This document shows, piece after piece, positions 4,533 through 10,017 of a stretch of DNA of 10,017 nt. A model generated the notes under the pieces. That model worked only from the letters and a program-made list of their open reading frames with translations. It was not told where the DNA came from and ran no database searches. Each line of letters opens with the position of its first letter. The stretch's first letter is position 1. The DNA is taken from positions 1-10,017 of the forward strand of contig MWJR01000214.1 in NCBI GenBank assembly GCA_002127415.1, in the 5' to 3' direction. The position numbers and the translations under genes were made by a program. Source of the stretch: Calditrichaeota bacterium AABM5.125.24. GTDB taxonomy: Bacteria > Electryoneota > AABM5-125-24 > Hatepunaeales > Hatepunaeaceae.

Positions 4533-6776
4533 ATGAACGGAAAAACTTTCACAACATCCGTTCCCGCCATTCTTCTGTTAACAACCTCACTCCTTATGGC
4601 GGGGCCGAAGAGCTCAGTTCGCTGGCCGGTCGAGCATTACGATCTGGCAGTCAGCTTCGACCTCGACGGGCACAGCATTGAGGGGGTCTCGAGGATGACA
4701 CTGCCGCGAAAGGGGGCAAAGGTCGCCGGCTTCCTGCTGAACAAGGACTTTATCGTGCAAAGAGCGTCCTTAGGTGATATTCCGGTTAACCCCCATCGCC
4801 GCGAAGGGTTTGACCCGAATGAGACCAGCCCCATTTACGGCACCTACGATAAGTGGGACGCTTCGAAAGCTGCGCTCTGGACCATCGAAATCCCCAAGCA
4901 AGCCCGCAAGAAGAGACCGCTGATATTCGAGGTTGAGTTCTCAGGTTCGCTCTATGTTCCCCCTGACGAGCGCCGGTTTTCCCGTGAGAAGATCGCCTTC
5001 GAGGTAGAAGGAACTATCGGACCTGAAGGAATATACCTTTCGCCTGAGGCATTCTGGTATCCGGGTCTGCCCGACGGACTGGCGACCTATAAGGTAACCG
5101 CCAGGCTTCCCGCTGGATGGAACTGCGTTACTGATGGCGTCGCCGAGGAGGCGACTCGTGGCGATGGTTGGGTCGAAATCGCTCACACTTTACAGAACGT
5201 CTCGAACGGGATCTCCTTCAGCGCTGGTCAATATATGGTGCGAACGGTTGAGAATAAGGGAATCACCGTATCGACCTACTTCTTTCCTCCCCAGGCTAAC
5301 CTGGCCGAAGGGTATATCGAGGCCTGCCGACGCTACATCGATATGTATAGCGAGCTAATTGCACCCTATCCTTTTCCCAAGTTTGCCGTGGTGGACAACT
5401 TCCTGCCGACTGGCTACGGTATGCCGGGCTGGACGCTCCTGGGCAGCGAGGTCCTCAGACTGCCGCACATCAAGAATATCTCGCTGGGGCACGAGGTGCT
5501 GCATAACTGGTTCGGAAACTCGCTCTTGGTTGACTACCGCACCGGCAACTGGTGCGAAGGGTTGACTGTCTATCTGGCGGACTACAAATACAGGGAGGAT
5601 GCCGACAGCGCAGCGGCGGTCGAATACCGGATGAATGTCCTGCGTGATTATGCGGCCTACGTGACACCGGAAAACGACTATCCACTGACGAAATTCGCCG
5701 AGCGGCGCGGCCCGTTCGACCGTGCCATCGGATACGGCAAGGCAATGATGGCCTTTCATATGCTGCGCCAGATACTCGACCAGCAGAATCCCGACATATT
5801 CCTCCAGGTTCTTCGCGAGACCTACGAGCAGTATCAGTGGCAGCCTATCGGATGGAACACCTGGCAGAAGGAGTTCGAACGACGTCTGGGGCAGCGTCTG
5901 GACTGGTTCTTCGAGCAGTGGCTGCGCTACCCCGGTGCTCCGCGCATCTCGCTTGAGAACGTCAACCCTGAGATCACGCGTTATGGGTGGGAGGTGCAGT
6001 TCGAAGTGGCAACCGAACCGGGCAAGGGAGGGCTCTACAGTTATCTGCTCTCGATCAGGGCCCTATCGGATGTTGGACTGGTGGACATTCAGACCTTCAT
6101 CAGTTCGGGGCGGCAGGCTGTGGAGATGTCCGGGGCTGGTGAGCTGCGCGCCATCATGCTCGACCCCGGCTTCGACCTGTTCAGGGTCATCTATCCCGGC
6201 GAGGTGCCGGTAACGATGGCGGCATTCTTCGGCGATAAGGATGGCGTTCTGGTCGTGCCGGCCAGTGGAGCACGCGCAGTGGAATATCGGGAGATTGCCC
6301 GGGGGCTCGTGTCAGAGGGACAGCGGGTCGTCGCCGACACCGAGGTGACGCCTGAGACCCTGAAACGGTCGCTGTGGCTGTTCGGCGGGCCGGATGAAAA
6401 CTCCCTCTGGAGTAGATTCCCACCCGACCCAACCAGGCTCAACTACCTGCCGGAGATCAAGCCGCGCTGGAAGGAGGAGAAGCTCGTGCCGGAGGGGCTC
6501 GTCTTCCGCAGGCAGGAGCTGCGCGGAGAACCGCTGATAGCCACTATCATTTCCCCACACCCCTCTGCGGAGGGAAAAACCATAGTGCACACCATCGCCG
6601 GGCCCGGCGCCGATTCCATAAAAGGAACAAGGAAGCTCACCCACTATGGTAAATACAGCTACCTGCTGTTCCGGGGGGATCAGAATATCCAGAAGGGTGT
6701 GTGGGCGGTGTCCGGCGAAAGCCCGATGACGTGGAGGGGAAAGGTAAAAAGTAAAAAGGCAAATGTAAAAAAATGA
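4533..6776 (+). CDS. Secreted M1-family (gluzincin) zinc metallopeptidase with GMPG in place of GAMEN
   Basis: The 747-residue protein resembles M1 aminopeptidases, which remove N-terminal residues from peptides. The zinc site is clear: HEVLHNWFG gives H320, E321 and H324, and E342 in NWCEGLTVYL is the third ligand; Y401 in AIGYGKAM fits the transition-state tyrosine. Residues before about 270 form the beta-rich M1 N-terminal domain. The GAMEN exopeptidase motif is replaced by GYGMPGWTLLG (GMPG at 296-299), so the usual N-terminus-binding glutamate is missing and aminopeptidase activity cannot be assumed. The tail after about residue 545 is unassigned. The start is ATG 4533: it has AAAGAG six bases upstream and opens a signal peptide (NGKTFTTSVPAILLLTTSLL). 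The same frame is open back to GTG 4446, but that part runs through a repeat. The C-terminus ends in a Lys-rich tail encoded by A-rich low-complexity DNA. Confidence 0.9.
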   Translation: MNGKTFTTSVPAILLLTTSLLMAGPKSSVRWPVEHYDLAVSFDLDGHSIEGVSRMTLPRKGAKVAGFLLNKDFIVQRASLGDIPVNPHRREGFDPNETSPIYGTYDKWDASKAALWTIEIPKQARKKRPLIFEVEFSGSLYVPPDERRFSREKIAFEVEGTIGPEGIYLSPEAFWYPGLPDGLATYKVTARLPAGWNCVTDGVAEEATRGDGWVEIAHTLQNVSNGISFSAGQYMVRTVENKGITVSTYFFPPQANLAEGYIEACRRYIDMYSELIAPYPFPKFAVVDNFLPTGYGMPGWTLLGSEVLRLPHIKNISLGHEVLHNWFGNSLLVDYRTGNWCEGLTVYLADYKYREDADSAAAVEYRMNVLRDYAAYVTPENDYPLTKFAERRGPFDRAIGYGKAMMAFHMLRQILDQQNPDIFLQVLRETYEQYQWQPIGWNTWQKEFERRLGQRLDWFFEQWLRYPGAPRISLENVNPEITRYGWEVQFEVATEPGKGGLYSYLLSIRALSDVGLVDIQTFISSGRQAVEMSGAGELRAIMLDPGFDLFRVIYPGEVPVTMAAFFGDKDGVLVVPASGARAVEYREIARGLVSEGQRVVADTEVTPETLKRSLWLFGGPDENSLWSRFPPDPTRLNYLPEIKPRWKEEKLVPEGLVFRRQELRGEPLIATIISPHPSAEGKTIVHTIAGPGADSIKGTRKLTHYGKYSYLLFRGDQNIQKGVWAVSGESPMTWRGKVKSKKANVKK

Positions 6777-6813
6777 GGATGGAGAAGGGTGGATGAGGGA
6801 GGTGAGTGTAATG
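6736..6813. repeat. Purine-rich low-complexity tract across the end of the M1 gene
   Basis: From about 6736 to 6813 the plus strand is almost all purine, with GTAAAAAGTAAAAAGG-like iterations (6745 onward) followed by GGATGGAGAAGGGTGGATGA. It encodes the KVKSKKANVKK tail of the peptidase and runs past the stop at 6774-6776. It looks like an expanded or inserted simple-sequence tract, not conserved protein. Confidence 0.55.
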
Positions 6814-6889
6814 ATTTGAGGTTGCGCTGATAGGGTATGCTTCATTAAATTGTTGTAATATAAATCGTAGTTCAGGCATAAGGTAAGGA

Positions 6890-8233
6890 TTGGAGATAAA
6901 GAAAGAAATATCCTCTGAAGGTGAGGCGACCCTCGAGATAGAGGTTCCGGTTGAGGAGACGGCCCCCAGATTTACCGCAGCGCTGGAGAAGTTTCGTCGC
7001 GAGGCCAATATCCCCGGCTTCAGACCAGGTCGTGTGCCCCTTGACCTGGTTAGAAAGCGCTATGGTCGCGGGATTGCCTCCGAGACCGCTGAACAGCTCG
7101 CTCGCGATTACCTGTCGAAGGCGCTCTCTTCAGAGAAACTCGAACCGGGCGGACGGATTGATGTCAACCTGATTGAATACGGCGAGGATAAGCCGCTCCG
7201 GTTCAAGGTGAACTTCCCGGTTCAGCCTGAAGTAGAGCTATCCAACTACAAAGGTTTGCGGGTGATGATCAACGAGGCCGAGGTCACCGAGGGCGATGTT
7301 GACCGACAGATAGAGGCTTTCCGCCGCAAGCACGCACTGCTCAGGTCTGTCGATACACCGGCACCGGCAGAGGCTCGGCTGACGCTGGAGGTGCAGGAGG
7401 TTGATCCTTCGGGGCTGCCGCTGATCGGACGTCCGGTCGAGGAGATGACCTTCGAATTCGGCACCGACAGCCTCGGAGTCGGCAGCGATGAACAGCTCTA
7501 CGGTATCCGCGCCGGCGAAAAACGGTTGATAAAGATTCGTCCGGCGCCCGGCGATCTGGCTCAGGCGCCATATCAACCACAGATTATCACCCCGGCTCAG
7601 GAGGCGCAGGGGAATCCTGCGCATGGGTCAGAGCGATACATTTTGGTAGAGGTTGAACGTGTCGAGGTGTCGGAGCTGCCGGAGCTCGACGACGACTTCG
7701 CCAAAACCGTCAACCTGAAGCTGACCTCGGTTGAACTGCTGCGGCAGTGGACCCGGTTAAACCTGATGGGCTATGTTGGTGTCGCAGCACAGCGTTGGCT
7801 GGAAAAGGGGGTCATCGACCGATTGATTGAAGACAATCCGTTCCCGGTGCCGAGATCTATAGTTGAGATCACTCTGAACGAAGTTGCTGATAGTATGAAA
7901 CTCGAAGGTGAGGCGCGGAAGGAATTCATTGAGAAGCATTACCACGAAGCCGAGAGGGACTACCGCTGGGTCATACTGCGGGATGCGGTGGCAGAGCGTG
8001 AGGAGATCGATGTCACCGACGAGGATGTAGAGGCGGAGATTACTCGAATGGCCGAGCAGAGCGGCGATACGGTCGAGAAAATTCGACGGAAGCTCAAGGC
8101 GAATAATTCATTGGACAGGCTCCGCAGGCAGATGTTTGAGCGGCTGGTGGTGGAATTCCTGGCCGAGAATGCTGTGGTCGAGAAGCGGATGATGGACCTG
8201 GATGAATTCTTGAGGGTAAATGCAGACGGCTGA
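6890..8233 (+). CDS. tig: Trigger factor, ribosome-associated chaperone
   Basis: The 447-residue protein has the three-part layout of trigger factor, which binds the ribosome exit tunnel and shields nascent chains. The N-terminal ribosome-binding domain (about 1-145) contains FRREANIPGFRPGRVP, a version of the GFRxGK contact loop (residues 43-48) with Arg for Lys. Residues about 155-260 correspond to the PPIase-like (FKBP) domain, with GIRAGEKRLIKI and the conserved LPELDDDFA (263-271) after it; this domain looks diverged and carries an extra Pro/Gln-rich stretch (about 222-247), so prolyl isomerase activity is doubtful. The helical C-terminal arms fill the rest. The start is TTG 6890, because an in-frame TAA lies at 6884-6886; AAGG at 6880-6883 is 6 nt upstream and the protein begins like other trigger factors. 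Placement before clpP-clpX is the classic arrangement. I find no convincing promoter in the 113-nt gap after the peptidase gene. Confidence 0.95.
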   Translation: MEIKKEISSEGEATLEIEVPVEETAPRFTAALEKFRREANIPGFRPGRVPLDLVRKRYGRGIASETAEQLARDYLSKALSSEKLEPGGRIDVNLIEYGEDKPLRFKVNFPVQPEVELSNYKGLRVMINEAEVTEGDVDRQIEAFRRKHALLRSVDTPAPAEARLTLEVQEVDPSGLPLIGRPVEEMTFEFGTDSLGVGSDEQLYGIRAGEKRLIKIRPAPGDLAQAPYQPQIITPAQEAQGNPAHGSERYILVEVERVEVSELPELDDDFAKTVNLKLTSVELLRQWTRLNLMGYVGVAAQRWLEKGVIDRLIEDNPFPVPRSIVEITLNEVADSMKLEGEARKEFIEKHYHEAERDYRWVILRDAVAEREEIDVTDEDVEAEITRMAEQSGDTVEKIRRKLKANNSLDRLRRQMFERLVVEFLAENAVVEKRMMDLDEFLRVNADG

Positions 8234-8277
8234 ACTTCTGTGTCTTCCTGAATCCAGTAGCCGTCGGATGTGATCGT

Positions 8278-8303
8278 GGTGTCAGGTGCCCTCACCTGAC
8301 ACC
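8278..8303. repeat. Perfect 11-bp hairpin downstream of tig
   Basis: GGTGTCAGGTG (8278-8288) pairs perfectly with CACCTGACACC (8293-8303) around the loop CCCT. It starts 45 nt after the tig stop. There is no U tract, so it is either a 3'-end-stabilising or Rho-type end structure or an interspersed palindrome. Confidence 0.65.
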
Positions 8304-8351
8304 TGATACTAAGTTGCATTCACAAAGACATTAAAGTGCTTTAGGTTTGTT

Positions 8352-8426
8352 ATTGCGAGCAAAGCGAAGCAATCTTATAAATATCTGGGAATAGGGAGAT
8401 TGCTTCGTCACTTCGTTCCTCGCAAT
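8352..8426. repeat. Interspersed inverted repeat of the ATTGCGAG...GAAGCAATCT type
   Basis: The left arm, 8352-8375, starts ATTGCGAG and ends CGAAGCAATCT; the right arm, 8397-8426, is its inverted counterpart (starts AGATTGCTTCG, ends CTCGCAAT) with 6 extra bases in the middle. Outer 8 bp and inner 11 bp pair perfectly around a 21-nt AT-rich centre. I recognise this as a widely seen class of bacterial interspersed palindrome; its role, if any, is unknown. It separates tig from clpP. Confidence 0.75.
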
Positions 8427-8561
8427 TACACCATTCTCGGACAGACTGTTTCGCGGAAAAGACAGGTTGATTGTTTCTTAACTTACTTATCGAATACAAC
8501 TGAAAACTGCACCCACTGATAATAAGAAAAACAACACAGGTTATAAAGCTAAAGGAGAGCT

Positions 8562-9185
8562 ATGAATCTCGTTCCGATGGTGATTGAACAGACCGGCAGG
8601 GGGGAGCGGGCCTATGACATATACTCAAGGCTGCTTAAGGAGCGCATCGTATTTATCGCCGGTGGCATTGAGGATAATATGGCAAGTCTGGTAATCGCCC
8701 AGCTCATCTTCCTTGAAGCTGAAGACCCGGACAAGGACATCTCCATCTACATCAATTCTCCGGGCGGGCTGATAACTTCGGGGATGGCCATCTATGATAC
8801 GATGCGCTACGTCAAGCCGGACATTGCGACCATAGCCATAGGTCACGCCGCCTCGCTGGGAGCCCTGCTGCTCGCTGCCGGGTCCAAGGGAAAGCGGTCG
8901 GCCCTGCCGAACTCGAAGATCGTCATCCACCAGCCGATGGGTGGTATGCAGGGTCAGGCTGCCGATATAGACATCCACGCCCGCGAGCTGCTGAAGACAC
9001 GCGACCGGCTGAATGAGATCCTGGCTGAAATGACCGGCCAGCCGCTCGAGCGGATAACCAAGGACACCGACCGGGATTATATAATGTCAGCTGAGGAGGC
9101 CAGGGAATACGGGATAATCGACAGGGTTATCTTCCAGCGTGCCGAGGTCGCGTCCAAGGGCAAGACCAAGAAGGATAAATCGTGA
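8562..9185 (+). CDS. clpP: ATP-dependent Clp protease proteolytic subunit ClpP
   Basis: The 207-residue serine peptidase forms the double-heptamer chamber that degrades proteins fed by ClpX or ClpA-type unfoldases. The catalytic triad is intact: S98 in GHAASLGALLLAAG (usual consensus GQAASMG), H123 in IHQPMGG, and D172 in TDRDYIMSAEEA. YINSPGG (residues 63-69) is the oxyanion/substrate strand, and the N-terminal segment (LVPMVIEQTGRGERAYDIYSRLL) is the axial-loop region. Length is standard. ATG 8562 is preceded by AAAGGAGAG at 8551-8559. The stop overlaps the clpX start (GTGA), so the two are translationally coupled. A Lys-rich C-terminal tail (GKTKKDKS) is unremarkable and its codons also contribute the clpX ribosome binding site. 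Confidence 0.98.
   Translation: MNLVPMVIEQTGRGERAYDIYSRLLKERIVFIAGGIEDNMASLVIAQLIFLEAEDPDKDISIYINSPGGLITSGMAIYDTMRYVKPDIATIAIGHAASLGALLLAAGSKGKRSALPNSKIVIHQPMGGMQGQAADIDIHARELLKTRDRLNEILAEMTGQPLERITKDTDRDYIMSAEEAREYGIIDRVIFQRAEVASKGKTKKDKS
9171..9175 (+). promoter_or_regulatory. Ribosome binding site that fixes the clpX GTG start
   Basis: AAGGA inside the last codons of clpP lies 6 nt before GTG 9182. The alternative ATG at 9203 has no comparable site upstream, so GTG is preferred. Confidence 0.7.
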
Positions 9186-10017
9186 CTGACACCCAGTCTG
9201 ATATGTCAGAGGTCTTGCCTGAACGCTGTTCCTTCTGCGGCAGACCGATAGAGCTGACCCGGGTTCTGGTCAAGGGGCAGGAGGTTGCCATCTGTGATGT
9301 CTGCGTGGCTGGAGCCAGTCAGATTGTCAGGCGGGCTGTGGCACAGAAGCGCACCGCCCTGCGTCACAGGATGCCCAGGCCGAGGCAGATATACCAGAAG
9401 CTGTCGGAATATGTAATCGGCCAGGAGGATGCCAAGCGCCGCATCTCAGTTGCGGTTTACAATCACTACAAGCGGATCACGACTCAGACACTCACCGACG
9501 ACGTCGAGCTGGAGAAGTCCAATATCCTGCTGATCGGTCCGACCGGCACCGGCAAGACCCTCATCGCCCAGACTCTGGCCCGCTTCCTCGAGGTTCCGTT
9601 CGCCATCGCCGATGCCACCACCCTCACCGAAGCCGGTTATGTCGGCGAGGATGTCGAGAACGTCCTGGTTCGTCTCTATCACGCTGCCGAAGGTGACATA
9701 GGTCAGGCTGAGATCGGCATCGTCTATATCGACGAGATCGACAAGATCGCACGCCGGGATTCCTCAACCTCCATCACCCGCGACGTGTCGGGAGAGGGGG
9801 TTCAGCAGGCGATGCTCAAGATACTCGAAGGAACCGTAGCCAATATCCCACCTGAGGGTGGCCGCAAGCACCCGGAGCAGAAGCTGCTGGCTATCGACAC
9901 CAAGAACATCCTGTTCATCTGCGGCGGGGCCTTTGAGGGGATTGACAATATAGTTCAGAGCCGTCTTGGCAAGACCGGTATGGGGTTCGGCGCCGAGGTT
10001 CGCGGCCGACGCAAGAT
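9182..10017 (+). CDS. clpX: ATP-dependent unfoldase ClpX (3' end outside window)
   Basis: The first 278 codons of ClpX, the AAA+ hexamer that recognises, unfolds and threads substrates into ClpP. The N-terminal zinc domain has C16, C19, C38 and C41 (CSFC...CDVC). The AAA+ core has Walker A GPTGTGKT at 119-126, the GYVG pore-1 loop at 152-155, Walker B with D184-E185 in IVYIDEIDKIA, and GGAFEGID further on. Near the window end GMGFGAEV places MGF (267-269) where the ClpP-docking IGF loop normally is. ClpX is usually about 410-430 residues, so about one third (remaining sensor and C-terminal small domain) is missing here. The start is GTG 9182, overlapping the clpP stop by 4 nt. The first bases of the gene have no separate promoter, so it should be expressed from the clpP transcript. 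Confidence 0.97.
   Translation, partial: MTDTQSDMSEVLPERCSFCGRPIELTRVLVKGQEVAICDVCVAGASQIVRRAVAQKRTALRHRMPRPRQIYQKLSEYVIGQEDAKRRISVAVYNHYKRITTQTLTDDVELEKSNILLIGPTGTGKTLIAQTLARFLEVPFAIADATTLTEAGYVGEDVENVLVRLYHAAEGDIGQAEIGIVYIDEIDKIARRDSSTSITRDVSGEGVQQAMLKILEGTVANIPPEGGRKHPEQKLLAIDTKNILFICGGAFEGIDNIVQSRLGKTGMGFGAEVRGRRK

Larger units (their letters stand above)
8234..8561. other. 328-nt tig-clpP intergenic region with two inverted repeats
   Basis: No gene is visible. Contents: a 7-bp inverted repeat whose left arm overlaps the tig stop (8225-8231 with 8259-8265), an 11-bp hairpin (8278-8303), a large imperfect inverted repeat (8352-8426), then an AT-rich stretch (8440-8561) that presumably holds the clpP promoter. 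I see only a lone -10-like GATAAT at 8518-8523 without a good -35, so I do not call a promoter. Confidence 0.65.

Noticed and set aside
6312..6845. 177-codon minus-strand frame opposite the end of the M1 gene
   Set aside because: Antisense shadow; its N-terminal part is only the complement of the purine-rich tract.
6841..6889. tig promoter around TAATAT/TATAAA at 6856-6864
   Set aside because: No acceptable -35 hexamer at 16-18 nt upstream.
8467..8530. clpP promoter from TTGATT or GATAAT elements
   Set aside because: The hexamers cannot be paired at a 16-18 nt spacing; too weak to call.
1..10017. A new defence, toxin-antitoxin or biosynthetic system
   Set aside because: All sizeable genes belong to recognisable families and none forms a defence or biosynthetic grouping; the novelty here is in non-coding structure and in the island boundary.

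Overview
The window is bacterial chromosomal DNA. It has Shine-Dalgarno sites, sigma70-type promoters, an alpha-type glutamine synthetase and the classic tig-clpP-clpX chaperone/protease cluster. I cannot name the phylum. The mix of a DUF3160 protein, GSI-alpha, and intergenic spaces full of different inverted repeats would fit an environmental or candidate-phylum genome, but that is an impression, not a demonstration. Most of the window is GC-rich (one sampled line in the peptidase gene, 5401-5460, is 68% GC). The first 2 kb are clearly AT-richer (sampled line 1381-1440 is 42% GC) and use AGA/AGG/ATA codons.

Layout, left to right. (1) 1-2043, plus strand: the C-terminal part of a DUF3160 protein, then, after a 3-nt gap, a CapA-family (poly-gamma-glutamate synthesis type) secreted metallophosphoesterase-like protein. 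(2) 2078-2314: a probably bidirectional terminator, then a minus-strand tRNA-Arg(ACG) with a near-consensus promoter. The AT-rich block ends at the 3' side of this tRNA, the usual geometry of a tRNA-anchored island, although no integrase is in view. (3) 2380-3866, minus strand: glnA with a consensus promoter, strong ribosome binding site and a possible terminator. (4) 3867-4532: a 666-nt space with no credible gene but a good plus-strand promoter and a dense series of stem-loops and dispersed-repeat-like hairpins. (5) 4533-6776: a secreted M1-type zinc metallopeptidase carrying GMPG where the family normally has GAMEN. (6) 6890 to the window end, plus strand: tig, a 328-nt repeat-bearing gap, clpP, and clpX overlapping clpP by 4 nt and cut by the window edge.

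How the genes work together: trigger factor receives nascent chains at the ribosome, and ClpXP unfolds and degrades tagged or damaged proteins, so the right third is a cytosolic protein quality-control locus. GlnA is the central ammonium-assimilation enzyme and stands alone in its own transcription unit. The M1 peptidase and the DUF3160/CapA pair are predicted to act outside the cytoplasm.

I did not find a convincing undescribed multi-gene system. The items most worth following are the structured, promoter-preceded non-coding region at 4104-4461, the compositional break at the tRNA, and the GMPG variant of the M1 peptidase.
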